A DNA stretch of 64,000 bases from Cinnamomum chago (GCA_038049695.1 CP142451.1:12460001-12524000); one strand, 5' to 3'; shown: positions 23,978 through 36,454, counted from the first letter of the stretch. Notes: a model not told the origin generated them from the sequence alone. Program-made: numbers and translations.

Positions 23978-24335
23978 CAAACCCTCCTCCATTGCTTCAC
24001 TTCTTTCCGATCCTCTGCATTTGGAAAACAAACCCTTCCAACAGAAGGGGTGTCGATCCATTTCAGGAAGGAAAGAAACCAAAGGATAGAAAAAAGAAGA
24101 TTAATAATGCAGATCCAAAGGTAGAAATCTAGGGTTTTTAAGATCTCTAAAAGATTTTTCTTTCATTCCTTTTTACCGTTTTATGATATTCTTTTGTGTA
24201 TGTGCAGGATTTTTAGATCTTTCCTTCCTGGATTCGATGTCCCGATGCAGGGATCTCGTCTTTGACGGTGGATTTGAGGACTAGATGCTCTTCATCAGAT
24301 CTTTCTCTGCTTGGATCCGTCAGATTCTTGCCTGC

Positions 24336-27300
24336 ATGGGGTAAGTCGTCGATTCGGCGATATTCCTTTCAAGATCCTGTTGTGATGGGTGTTTTAGATC
24401 CTGTTGTGATGGGTGGTTTTTTTTTTACTGTTACTGCTACTGCTAATGGAGGAATCTCTTGATTTTGCTTGCTTTTGAAGCGGGAATTGGAAAGAAAGGG
24501 ATGGTCTGTTGCATTTATTTTTTATCTTATGTTTTGTGCCTTTCTTGAGGCTTTACGCGATTGATGATTCCTTTTGTGAAAACCTGGGTTTTGGGTGTCT
24601 GATATGTCGATCTGGGTTTCTGTTTTCGGACCGAGGGAGAGTGTTTGTGGATGCACAGATGAAGACGATATGGTTTTTTGATGAGTCGATTAGTTCTTTC
24701 TTGGGGGTTTTCTTGTTTTATTTCCGTGCGCTGAAACATGCCTTAATGGATCATTTCAAGAAAATTTGGAGTTCATTTCTCAATATAAGATGGGGCTGTG
24801 CTGATTTTGGAAGGCATTTGAAACAGGTCTTGTAAATTGTGAAGTGTCTGTTGGAATTCTTCATTTGTCTATGAATTGCTTGTAAAAATAGGTTTGTGTT
24901 GAGTGTTTCTTGCAAAAGTGACTAACCCCAATTATGGTTTTTCCTTTGTTTGTTAAACCTGTCATATTTGCATTCACGTGTCTTGGCACACTGAAAGTGA
25001 TAACAGCCTAGTCTGCCTAATTGGAAACCAGATACTAGTTGTTGCTTATCCTTGTGCCAAAAATAATCGTCTTTCTTTCGCTCAATGTAAAATTGGGAAA
25101 ATTGTTATGTACTTTTTCACCTTAGGAATAAACAATCTTATTAGTTTCCAATAATTTGATATGGAGATCGCTTGTCAAAGAAATAATCTGTTGTCAAATA
25201 TTAATAATTACGGCTTAAATAAAATGATTCAGAGTTTTGATGTAGTATTCTTTGCTTATTGGTGAAATGTTTGTGGGTCAGTGTGGTTGAATATCTGCAT
25301 TCCTCTCCACTCCAATTGCATTGGTCTTGGCGTGCATCGAACTTAATACATAATCACCCATTGTTGAGCCATATATTATTGTGTCATGGATGATGGCAGC
25401 ATCTATTTGTATCCAGTACACACCTTCATGTCAAGATAATCCTCCACACTGGAAAGACTGCAAATCTAGAGAAAACTTCAATTGGATATCTCATAAGATA
25501 GCCCAATTTAATTAAACAAGCCCTTTGTGCTAAATGGTATGAGTACTAATTGATACTGTTTGTTGTAATTTAAGCTGGAGAAATGTGTTTAACTTTTATA
25601 GGACTTACAATGAGTCAGATTCAATTATAAATCACCCATTTGAGATTACGGTTTTGATGAAAACATATGAAGGGATGATGTATGCATTGCAGATTCAAGT
25701 CAGGTTCTCTTTGTCAACTCCAGATATTAATAATTGGAAGGCCAGGCTGTGTGTTTAGAGGCTGGTACTAATCATTTGTGTGGTTAAACATGTTTTGCAA
25801 CAGAGCAGAGGTTGTCTTGGATGCTGTAGTAAAGCCACACCAATTATTGCTGTGGATGCGCCATCAAAGGGTCTGAAAGTTCAAGGTCGTACTGTGAGAA
25901 AGCCCAGTTTGTCAGAGGATTTCTGGAGTAGCAGCACTTATGAGATGGAAAACAGTGGTGTACAGTCTCAGATAAGTGTCTCGTCAATAAGCACATCAAA
26001 CCAAAATTTTGATTCCCATGGAGCTGGCAACTCTAGCAACCCTTCTGAATTTGTAAATCATGGTAAGTTTATCTGTTTTTTTTTTTTTTTTGGAAAGAGT
26101 AGTGTATCTGTTTCTGTTGGTTATCTTTCAGTAATTTCCTTTTTAAAAAAATGTCATAATGAAATTATACTAAAATTACAAACTGTTTGTCATGTAGGTC
26201 TTCTTCTCTGGACTCAAACTAGACAACAATGGATGGGAAATAAGAGCAAAGAGAACCAAGTGCAGCAGGTTCACGAACCTAGGCTAAGGTATGGCGTTTT
26301 CTTTGTTGAATTTGCATCACGTTTTGTAACACCAAGTAGGGCAAATTAGATCTGTCTACAAAAGCTAAAAATCTGAAACCTTGCCATCTTCAGCCCAATT
26401 TACACTCATGTGCATACTTGTCAATTCCGTTCCGTTCTGGCCGGAATTGGCCGGAACGTTCCGTAATTAGCTTCGGGAGGAATGGAATGACCCCCTAAAA
26501 GTTTCCGGTCCATTCTGGCCGTTCCGGTCCCAATTTCGCCCCATTATGGCTTAGGTTTCATACTTCCATTCACATTTAGTGAAAACTAGAAAATGGTCAA
26601 TTGTTGAGTATAGTTTTATTTAGTGATGTAAGTATGCATTTTTTAGTATTATTTTAACATTCAACTATTTTTTTCAATTTTAGTTATTTTTATATTTGTT
26701 TTTCCATTTTTCAATCGCGTCTTTTCCATAACGGAATACTAGAATTGACCGGAATGCTGAAATGTTCCACTACATGGTCAAACCAGAACAGTGACTGGAA
26801 CGGAATTGACATCTGTGCTCATGTGGCATCGATTATTCTTCCTAAATACCTGTTACAGGAAAATTTTGTTTATTTGTTCATCAGTTGTGTCCAAAATCTA
26901 TATTTTTGCCTCTACTCATGTCAGAAACCTGAAGTCATTTCTGTATAAGACCCAACAACTCCAACTTGGACCAATATTTCAATTAAATGGAACACAATTG
27001 ACAATTGAGTAAACACTCTGTTGTGATGGTTATTTAATTTTTTATTTTTAATGTTGTGGTAGTTGGGTAGGCGTTTTCAGACTTGTGTATTTCCACAACC
27101 AGTTCAAGTCCAGGCGTTCCAATTCATGAGTTCAACTTTTGTGAGTTGTGTAACTTACCTACATGTTCATGGATACCTATTGATTCTAGTTTGAGATGAT
27201 GAGGAGATGTAGGCTGGAAAGATTCCAAGGTGAACCTGATTGCAAGAATGATGGGTCCAATCTAATACCAACCCAAATACTCTATCTATATAGCCGAGAG

Positions 27301-29686
27301 ACCCAAATCACATTCCAAGATTCACAAGAATCTTGTTCAAAAAAATAAATAAATAAAAAGAAAAAATACAAATAGATTCAAATTTAACCACCCACGATTT
27401 AATTCAAGCTCATGGAAGCTATTGTAGAATAATCTTATAACCAATAATAAATAATTATCTTATACTTATCCAATGAAGAGATGGTGGGTTAAGGGAAAGC
27501 AGGAAAATATCAAACTGTTGCCTTTGTTTAGTAGAAAGATTATGAGACCCGTACTCTATGGTACCCAGATACTTGTATCTGCCTAGCTTACCTGTTCCAA
27601 ACTGATAAATTCACATTTTGGTGCTTGCTCATATTCTAGTAATTCTGGAATTTAAGTTTAGCATATCGATTGTATTTGGTCCATTATTTCATTTAGGGCC
27701 TGTTAGTTTCATTTAATTGAATTCCTAGGAGTTCTAAGACTTTGTATATCTGTAGGTGGTTAAAATGAAGAATCAAAGGTGATTAGCCAAAAATGACCAT
27801 CAAATAACTTCCCTGCAATGGAAATTGAATCAAGGGAAGATGAAAAAATGAATACCCATCTGTCAGTAATCATTCAAATCCTAGGAAAGTCAAGGTCCGA
27901 CTCCCCATCCATGTTAGTAATATACTTCATCTTTTACCTCATGTTCTTTACGTCTCACCTCTTTAATTAATTTCTTTAGTGGAGCTTATTTGGTCATTAA
28001 TTCCTATGATTTTTATGCAAACAGAGCCTTACTTTTCTTACTTTTCAGCACAAAAAATTGTTAGAAAGGAATATAATCAATGATAATTAAGTTAAAATTG
28101 TTCTAAAGAAGAAAATTAATACTTTGTATAAATTAATATAGGATGGCTGCATCTGTATCCCTGTCAGGGATTTTCTTAAGTGCAGAATCGTATCCCTGAT
28201 CCCCATGTACGTGTCTATATTCATATCTATATCTGGGCATCATAGCTTGTATTCAGTTATCCTACCTTAATGTCAATGAGAAACCCAACCAAGATTAGAT
28301 GGGTTTCACAACTGGGTTTGGATGCTAAGCCAAACTGAATCTAAAGTTTGTTTCCCATCTTTTTTACAAGTATCTTAGTTCCCAACACAATAAAAATGAG
28401 AATTCTTATTCCACAGGTCCAATTTTTCAATTGGTTCACGTCCTTTTATAGAGAAAATAAAATCTTTGATCTAAATCATAGATTGAAGAATGAAACTAAG
28501 GGCCCGTTTGGCATTGTTCTTGTGCTATTCTCAATTTTGTGCTGAGATGGGGTTGTGATGGGACTGTGCTATGCAGAACTTGTTTGGCAACATTACTTCA
28601 AATTGTTACGTTGGGAATAGGCTGTGCAAAACTTGTTTGGTAACATTATATTAAGATTGCGTTGTACCGAAGCCCATGTTTTATTGAAATGTATGCTTTA
28701 GTGAAAGAAAAAAATAGTAAAAATAGGACGTGGAAGGAGGTAATAAAAATAAATATGAAGAAGTGTAACTTATTTGAGGATTTGGCTCAAGAAAGATTGG
28801 AATGGAGAAACAGAATTCGTGTAGCCGACTCCAACATAGTTGGGACAAGGCTTTGATGATGATGATGATGAGTGAAAGATAAAAATAGTAAACAAAACCT
28901 ATTTTCAATTAAAGACACAAAAACTAATACATCCAAATAGAACTCATTTTGATTTAACATTAAAAAGCTAGAAATTAATATATCAAGTATAAAACCCGGA
29001 AACAAGAAAAATCCATTTTACCATTTTACCATGAATTCCAAGAATCCGGTTCCATTTAAACAAATAGTCCCTGCACGGACTTCAAATGGTCAAGAAGAAT
29101 GTGAACAAACACTTTATTTTTACTGTACGTGCCACTTTTTCATAACTATATGGTTGTACTGTTCGTGGCATGTACATATTTCTGAGTATAATGTGCATTG
29201 CTTTTCCCATCCCCCAACTTTATGATTATATGGTTAGGTTTGTCCTATGCATGCAGATTGCATCAAGTACTGTACGTGCCAACCGACAGTTATATTTTAT
29301 CCGTTGACAGCCCTAGATTGACATCAAAATAGAAAACTAAAAATTACAATTCATGACATATTTTTTCTTTCCAGAAATGGAGCTTTGAAGCATTATTCTT
29401 CACATCTCCATTTTAGTGTTAATGATTACATCTTACCACTCTCTGCTTGCATTTTTTTTTTTTGGTACAGTTGGAATGCGACTTATGACAGTTTACTTGG
29501 AACAAACAAACCATTTCCGCAGCCAATCCCTCTCTCAGTAAGGCTTTGTTTTCCAGTATACCCGTTTTGGCTACCAATATGATTGCCCAATCTGATAGTA
29601 GTAGTATACTCTCAATCAAATTTTACTTGCAGGAAATGGTAGACTTTCTCGTGGACATTTGGGAGCAGGAAGGAATGTATGATTAG
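24336..29686 (+). CDS. Gag1-like clamp (DUF4050) domain protein, five exons
   Basis: Exons: 24336-24340 (ATGGG only), 25806-26062, 26198-26288, 29471-29537, 29633-29686. All introns are GT-AG and the total is 474 nt, or 157 aa. The tiny first exon was chosen because ATGGG|GTAAGT joined to CAGAGGTTGTC gives M-G-R-G-C-L-G-C-C-S-K in the right frame; exon 2 has no in-frame ATG. Gly2 with Cys5, Cys8 and Cys9 could allow lipid modification. Next come KPSLSEDFW, a Ser-rich linker and GNSSNPSEFVNHG. The clamp domain follows (GLLLWTQTRQQW ... WNATYDSLLGTNKPFPQPIPL ... EMVDFLVDIWEQEGMYD, residues about 88-157). An intron in the 5' UTR (24121-24207) is likely. The biochemical role in plants is not known to me. 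Intron 3 is 3.2 kb and full of transposon pieces. Confidence 0.85.
26418..26811. mobile_element. Short TIR element in intron 3 of the DUF4050 gene
   Basis: Ends TTGTCAATTCCGTTCC and its near-complement GGAACGGAATTGACA. The interior starts with GGAAC/GTTCC-rich words. Flanking TGTGCATA and TGTGCTCA might be a degraded 8-bp target duplication (hAT-like), but this is weak. Confidence 0.55.
27696..28028. mobile_element. PIF/Harbinger (Tourist-like) miniature element in intron 3
   Basis: Ends GGGCCTGTTAGT and, in reverse complement, GGCTCTGTTTGC, flanked by TTA on both sides (27693-27695 and 28029-28031). The size of 333 bp and the 3-bp TTA duplication fit Tourist. Confidence 0.65.
28662..28871 (+). 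mobile_element. LINE 3' end fragment (RTE-like) in intron 3
   Basis: An open stretch ends LEWRNRIRVADSNIVGTRL and stop at 28854-28856, a C-terminal pattern I associate with plant non-LTR reverse transcriptase proteins. It is followed at once by a GAT trinucleotide run (28853-28871), the type of short-repeat tail used by RTE-clade LINEs. No reverse transcriptase core is present. The GGGCCCGTTTGGCATTG just upstream (28500) looks like the left end of a further miniature element cut off here. Confidence 0.6.
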
Positions 29687-30635
29687 CCTGAAGACCTGTC
29701 AGATAACATTACAGGTTTATTGTTTGCAAGACCGGCAAAATCTGTTGTAATTTAGCTGTTGCTCTGTCCACGGAAGGAAAAAAGTTGTTAGCTGTTGCTT
29801 CCTCATGCTTCTGGTGTCAAAGAGATTAGAAGGGGCTTCTATATCAACTGTAGTATCCAGATATTCCCATGATGATCTTTTACAGGCCTTGAACATGTCC
29901 ATTTTTAATATGATTATATACAAAGTGCAGCTCTTTAATATCCTTTTTGTATGGTGTGATTTGTTGATGAATGTGTGAAGTAGTGTTTTTATTATATTGA
30001 ATGCAGACATGGGCATTGGGCGATGGAAAAGTATGTGATCGTGTGTAGTTGAAAATTTATCGTTTAAAAGGTCATTGATTGGTACATGTTATCTCTGTGC
30101 CAATCACAACCAAGCTACACTTAAATCGCATCCCATCGCTCTCTTGCCTATTCTGTTCTACTTATCCAATCACCCAAATTAAGGTTTAAGTAATATATCA
30201 TTCTGCCCTAATAAGTCTTTAATGGCCTATCCATTCTTTTTCCACTTTGTTCTTGCAATACTGGTGCTCTCCGCATTATCATCATCGCCATCATTATATC
30301 CTTGTCCCCAACTATGTTTTTCACTTGAATCCTGTTCCATATATTCGGTTTTTAATGATATGGGTTCTTGACATCTTTCGGCATGCAAGGTAGTGGGTTT
30401 TCTTCTTACAGAACCTTAGCTTTGTAGAAATACATCCTTTTGTCCGAAGGCAGCTCAAAGATGTTAAAAATATGAAGAAAAAAAAAAAAAAAACATGTAT
30501 CAACATGATATCCTGATCATCACTTCGTCAACAATGAAGCCCTGTACCATCTATCTGGGCGGTACTTCACCATGACTAGCTCTTTAATTTGAGGGCCTTC
30601 AAAGAGCGGATGTCAAAAACAGGATTCGTTTCCTT

Positions 30636-30675
<40 letters not shown>

Positions 30676-31502
30676 AGTACTTGTTACTAGCAACCTCCTG
30701 GCTGAGATGTATGCATCAATGCATGTTAAGATGGTGAGCAGGGCTCAAATGCCGAGGAAACATATGTTTGCCAAACTCGTGACTTCTAACTTGGATGTTA
30801 TGTTAATGACCCGTTACAACTAAAGCTTGAGCAGTTAGTGAATGGTATAACAATCAATAGCAAAATCTTAACGTACACAATGCTCCAGTTTTATGAGAGG
30901 CCGCCTGAGAATGGACTATGGAAGCTTTCATCTTCAATAACCACTTTCCAGCTTCAATCCAAATGCCGACTTTCCAACGTCATCTCCTAACTCGAGCAAT
31001 GAGACTGCTGCTCTGAATCTGCTTGTTTTCAAAGCTCCCATTGTTTCTTTTCTTCTGTAAAGGACGATATGGCTGCCATTAAAGAATGTAGCCAATACAA
31101 TTCTCCTTCACTTGAATCTGAAATCAGAAAAAAAGTATCTTTGATGCACTTTTTATTGTAATGACATCATATATCCAAGCTCACTGATCTAAATCCAATG
31201 CAAATCTTATTCGGATCCATAGTCATTTTTTTTCATTCCAGTATCTTGGTATCCATTTTTTATTCTTTTAATCATCAAACATTTGACACGAGAAATTATG
31301 GGTCTTCTTGAATCATTTGAACATAATTGAAGGTGAGTTTTCGAAAAAATTTAGAAACACATGAGCCCTTTTGAGGTCAACTAAAATTAGAGAAGCCTTT
31401 TGGGTAAAAAACAAAAAAACAAAAAAAAAAAAAAAGGAATAAAAGAGGGAGGCAAGGCAGTACTGTTCTTTGGTGACATTCCTCACTTATGATGCCAGTA
31501 TA
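29687..31502. other. 3' UTR of the DUF4050 gene, then intergenic DNA
   Basis: 3' UTR homology with the second gene copy runs to about 29905. A CT dinucleotide run lies at 30637-30673. A 250-bp block at 30885-31130 matches 38695-38960. No gene is seen. Confidence 0.5.
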
Positions 31503-31852
31503 TAGGGTGGTAAATGGGTCGATTCCGGTCCGGGTCCATGGTGGACCTGGACCGGAACCGTTAAGGAGAAGGTGGAACCGGATCCGGACCCGGAACCGTT
31601 TCGGAACCGATATCTTGGCTCTGGAATCGGAACCAGAACCATATATGGAACGGGTCTGGATCCGGATCCGGGTTTAGGTAGAAAATAATATTAAAAAAAT
31701 TGAGGTAATATATCGGGTCTTGGGTCCAATCAAAGGTGGAACCGGACCCGAACCCATTTACTTATCAGGGCCTAAATAAAGACCTAGATCCGGTTTTTAA
31801 CGAGTCGGAACATTCAGATAATCGGAGAATCGAGTACCCATTTACATCCCTA
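31503..31852. mobile_element. hAT-type miniature element
   Basis: Starts TAGGGTGGTAAATGGGT and ends ACCCATTTACATCCCTA. The flanking 8-bp target duplication is CCAGTATA (31495-31502) and CCTGTATA (31853-31860), one mismatch. The interior is built from GGAACCG/CCGGTCC words. 350 bp, noncoding; an open frame across it is a composition effect. Confidence 0.8.
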
Positions 31853-32629
31853 CCTGTATACGACGTGGATACAAAAGGGACACAGGAAAAGGGACACAAA
31901 TTTTACACATAAAAAGTGGAGTGTCACGTACGATTTCATATAATCAAGAGAAGATTGGTTCTTTTACGGAGAGACAGAGAGGATTGGTTCAAATTTAATT
32001 TCTCTCTGTGCAGAGTCGATTAAAAAGAATTTGAGTGTACAACCTGTCATGGCGTGGTGTTTTTTTTTTCCTGATTATTGTCTCTAATGGAGGTATCTTA
32101 TTTTGCTTATTTTTAAAGAGTAGTTGGACAAGAAAGGGATGGTCCGGTGCATTTCCCTTTAGTTTATCTTTTTGTGCTTTTCTTGAGGCTTTAGATCATT
32201 GATGATTCCTTTGGTGAAAACTTGGACTTCGGGTGCCACATGCCTATCTGGTTTTCTATTTTCAGACAGAGGGGTAGTATTTGTGGATGCAGATGAAGAC
32301 GATTTGGTTTTCAAAGGAGTCTCTTGTTTCTTTGTTGGGGCTTTTCTCAATTTATTTCCATGAGCTCAGAGATGCCTCAACGGGTCCTTTCAAGAACATA
32401 TGGAGTTTATCTTTTCCTGTAAGATGGGGAAAAGTTGTTCCTGTTGTTGTAGTTTTTTTTTTTTTTTTTTTGGGTGGCATTTGAAACAGTTAGTTTATCT
32501 TATGCAATTGTAATTTGTAAATGTATCTGTTGAAGTTCTTCATTCATCTATGAATTGTTTGTGAAAAAAAAAAAGGTTTGGTTAGGCGTTTCTTGCAAAT
32601 CTAACTACCCCAATCAATGTCAATATTGG

Positions 32630-32790
32630 GTTGCTATCTTGGTTGGCAACCCAGCAAGTCACCTGGCTGGCTATCCAAGGATCCATATCATACTTGAGTA
32701 TGCGACTTTTCCCAGATTTGTGAGCTCCTCTTCCCACTTGTGTGGGCTCTGGGTAGGCTCTGGGTAAAAGAAAAAACGGCCTCGTCTGCA
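32630..32790. repeat. SINE-like or satellite-like piece inside copy B
   Basis: GGTTGGCAACCCAGC and CCCACTTGTGTGGGCTCTGGGTAGG-type words resemble the body of the element at 48976-49195. No clear promoter boxes. It is absent from copy A. Confidence 0.3.
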
Positions 32791-33095
32791 AAGTGGAAAC
32801 CAAATACTAGTCGCTTATCCAAATATGACATGTCTAATGAAAGTTATGCCGAAACGAATCAGTTTATGTTTGACATTTCCGTCTTTTGTTCATCATAAAT
32901 TGAATTTCAGGTTATACTTGCTCATGTGCACTCTTTGATAAATTATGTAGCATCTGCATGCAGTATATGATTTTCCTTTAATCATGTCACATCAATTTGA
33001 TAAAGTGAAAATGAGAATTAATGAAGTGAGTAAATAAGTTGATGACGATATATTTGTGCTACCCATCAAAGGAAGCTGCAGAGCTTTGTTGTTAG

Positions 33096-33238
33096 CAGGG
33101 GCGGTCCTAAGTGTAACAGCACGGATGCAGTCAAGAAACTCTTTAAATAATGCGTTAAAAATTTAATTTAATTATTTGACTTCTTCTTAACTTTGACCAT
33201 TGCCCGCTCCACCTAAACGAAAATCCTGAGTCTGCCGG
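33096..33238. repeat. Miniature hAT-like repeat (family of three)
   Basis: Starts CAGGGGCGGTCC and contains CTTTGACCATTGCCCGC and AAAATCCTGAGTC. The reverse complement matches 36455-36595, and part matches 49775-49920. About 140 bp, absent from the corresponding part of copy A. Target duplication not clear. Confidence 0.5.
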
Positions 33239-34315
33239 TAGTTATTCGGAACCAAATCTATTGAATTTTGCTTGCATTATTATCATCATGCCGTAGGAGC
33301 ATGTGTTTTCTTTCTTTTTACTTGTGGCACTGCATACTTCAAGACCACCTTTTCCTGCACCAGTCGCTTTTTGTAACTATTTCTGCATCTGTTTGGTTCC
33401 TTTTAACTCCAATAATTCTGCATTACTTTCAGTTCTCTTTTGAAACTTAAATTTTGAACCACTTTCTTGTAATTTGATTTGTATCTTTAGTTGCATGGTT
33501 AAAATTTTGAATATCTTGGATTTAACTAACATGTTTAATAGATTGTCTTCTGTTTAGTATAAACACAACTATGGTTATATGTTCTTAGTGGAAAACACAG
33601 AAATGTGTGCAACTTAGATTTTTGCTGTCCTTTCTCTTCAAGGACCTTTTGTTGACCACGTAACTTTGGGACCTGCTTCTGTTCCAGTTTGTTTTGCTAT
33701 TTGTGTACGATTTATTTTAAAGCCTTTGGATTTTTAAAGTCTTCCATAATTTCTCGAGTTTTGCATTCACGTCACCTCTAGATTCATCTCTCATCTGATC
33801 CAATGATCATTTGTCAAAAACATAATCTATTATCAAATCTAGTAATTAAGGCTTAAATAAAATGATTCAGAGTTTTGATGTAGCATTTTTCCTCTATTAG
33901 TGAAATGTTGTGGGTCAGTGCTGTCGAATATCTGCATTCCTGCAATCCTCTCCAGTTGCATTGTTCTTGGTCTGCTTGGAACTAAATAGATAACCACCCA
34001 TTGTTGAGCCATAAATTTTGTGTTGCTTTGATGATGACAACATCTATTCATATTCAGTGCACATTTACATCCCAAGAGTATCCTCCAATCTCCATGATCG
34101 ACCGACTGCAAATATACATCTCATAAGATAGCCCAATTTAAATAAATCAGCTCTGTGATAAAAAAAAAATGGTATAGGGACTAATTGGGATTGTTTGTTA
34201 TAATTGAAGCTGGAGAAGTGTTTTTAATTTTATAGGACTCATAAAAATTATTACTGTTGTGTCGGATTCAATTATAAATCACCCATATGAGATTACTTCT
34301 TTTGATGAAAACCTG

Positions 34316-35059
34316 TGAAGGGTCTGAAAGATGAAGGCTGTACTGGGAGAAAACCCAGTTTATCAGAGGATCCCTCAAGAAGCAGCACTTATGAGAGAGA
34401 AAACAAAGGTGTAGAGTTTCAGATAAGTGACTCAACAATTAGCACACCAGACCAAACTCTTGATTCCCATGGAGCAGGCAACACTAGCAACCCTTCTGAA
34501 TTTGTAAATCATGGCAAGTGTATTTGTTTCCGTTGGTTATCTTTCTGTAATTTCCTCTTTAAAAAAAAAATTATACTAAAATTATGAACTGTTTGTCATG
34601 CAGGTCTTCTCTTCTGGACTCGGTCTAGAGAGCAGTGGATTGGAAATGAAAGGAAGGAGAACCGAGTGCAGCAAGTTATGGAACCTAGGCTAAGGTATGG
34701 TGTTTTCTTTTTTGAATTTGCATCACATTTTGTAACACCAGGCAGGGATTGTTAGATCAGTCTACAAAAGCTAAAAGTCTTCATTATGTTAATGATTACT
34801 TCCTATCACTGTGTGCTTGGATTTTTTTGGGTACAGTTCGAATGCAACTTATGACAGTGTACTTGAAACAAACAAACCATATCTGCAGCCAATTCCTCTC
34901 TCAGTAAGGCTTTGTTTTCCAGTACAAGTATACCTGTTTTGGCACCAATATGGTTACCCAATCCTGATGGTACTAGTATACTCAATCAAATTTCACTTGC
35001 AGGAAATGGTAGACTTTCTTTGGGATATGTGGGAGCAGGAGGGGATCTGGGATGTATGA
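34316..35059 (+). pseudogene. Tandem copy of the DUF4050 gene, 5' end missing
   Basis: Exon remnants: 34316-34513, 34604-34694 (91 nt), 34837-34903 (67 nt), 35003-35059. Exons 3 and 4 keep the exact lengths of the parent, and the frame stays open throughout (KPSLSEDPSRSS, SNPSEFVNHG, GLLFWTRSREQW, NATYDSVLETNKP, EMVDFLWDMWEQEG). The tiny start exon was not duplicated. A 197-bp deletion relative to the parent removed the intron 1 acceptor and the CLGCCSK segment. The exon 2 donor is GC in place of GT. The conserved Trp before NATYD is Ser, and the C-terminus is one residue longer. The open frame suggests a fairly recent loss or use of another start; I favour a pseudogene. Confidence 0.8.
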
Positions 35060-35218
35060 TTAGCCAGAAAACCTATCAGATGACATTAGAGACAGGTTTA
35101 TTGTTTGCAAGACCAACAAAATCTGTTGTAATTTAGCTGTTTGTTCGCTGTCGCCTCCTCAACTGTAATACCTAGATATTCTCATGATAATATTTTCTTA
35201 AGGCCTTGAACACGTCGA

Positions 35219-36454
35219 CCCCTTTGAGTTGTCTTTGTTGTTGGCATATAAGGAAAGGAGCCTGCTGTCCAAAAGTAAGGTTCTTCTCTCATTATTTCCC
35301 AACAGGGACACTAGGGTAGTTTGTCTTTTACGCGTGGGATATGTAAATACAATTTATACATGTAAATGATGAATATTATTTAAATTTTAAGTATATAAGG
35401 TTTACACATACATTTCTTTTTACAACGTTTTTCTAATAACACTATTTTCACATCATTTACACATGTGATTCATTTTTCTATGTTTGTTTCAATGATATGT
35501 GTGTATGTATTAAATGATTTTGTAAATAATACTTATTAATCATTAAACTATATTCCACTATAATGATATGAAAAGGAGACAAAAAAATGTCTATTTTATA
35601 TCAAAATTTTCATTTGCATTTTAGATCCTTAAAAAAGAACATGTCTTTCAACATGAAATATACTTTTCAAAAATTTACATTGCTATCAATGATTACCTTA
35701 AAAAAAATGCATTCCAACATGTTTGGTACGTTAAGAAAATATGAGTTTATTGTCTGATGGTTAAGAAAATTGGATTATTATTAATATTTTTATTAATTAA
35801 TATTTAGTTCAATATTATCTTAATTCATTATTCAATTTGCATAATACTTAACCTGTGCATATCACCAGTTATATGCTAACATTAATCAATTATAAAAATA
35901 GATTTTATAAAGTTTTTTTTTGTTTTTTTTTTTTGTTTTTGTTTTTGGTACAGCAAGGCATATGAGAGAGAAATAGCGATGTTACTTTCATAAAAGGGGG
36001 ATGGAATACAAGGAGGGTTTTCGTTTATTGGTTTCACCGGTCTTGACGCATCTTTTATTATTATTTTGTAAATGCGTTGGAGGGTGGTTTCGAACCCAGA
36101 ATCTCTTTGATGGAAATGTCTCTTTTATTTTATTTTTTTCTAAATGCGTTGAAGGGGGTTTCAAACCCAGAACCTCTTTGACGGAGATTGCCCCAAAACC
36201 AAACCGTATGCCTCCCACGGGTTTTCTTTGAAATTACATATGGCTTGGTATTCTCTTTTTCCACATCAACCGATGTTTAAATATTGGCATCATCTGATTT
36301 ATACACAAGATGCGTAAATACTTGTAGACAAACATGACTGATGCCTAAATATTACGCATATTCAAAATTTACATACATAAATGGGTGTAGACAAACGACC
36401 CCTAAGCTTTTGCTTTCGGAGGAACACAAATAAAACATACTTTAGATACAGCAT
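35219..36454. other. Intergenic, repeats
   Basis: A 90-bp block at 35220-35310 matches 38420-38515. A T-rich run with G interruptions is at 35913-35947. Two diverged direct repeats of about 55 bp (36070-36128 and 36146-36195) share AAATGCGTTG and TTTC.AACCCAGAA.CTCTTTGA. No gene is supported; opposing frames here overlap and lack domains. Confidence 0.4.

Larger units (their letters stand above)
24445..29905. repeat. Segmental duplication, copy A (with DUF4050 gene)
   Basis: Starts inside intron 1 (AATGGAGGAATCTC at about 24448) and runs past the stop codon into the 3' UTR. It aligns in the same order with copy B at 32080-35218. Copy A contains about 3 kb of extra sequence in intron 3. Confidence 0.8.
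32080..35218. repeat. Segmental duplication, copy B
   Basis: Colinear with 24445-29905: the intron 1 landmark GTGGATGCAGATGAAGACGA, exons 2 to 5 and the 3' UTR are shared at about 80-85% by eye. It starts downstream of exon 1, so no promoter or start codon was copied. It carries an extra segment at about 32600-33780. Confidence 0.8.

Noticed and set aside
31489-31677. 62-codon frame rich in Arg, Pro and Gly
   Set aside because: Coincides with the GGAACCG-rich interior of the hAT miniature element.
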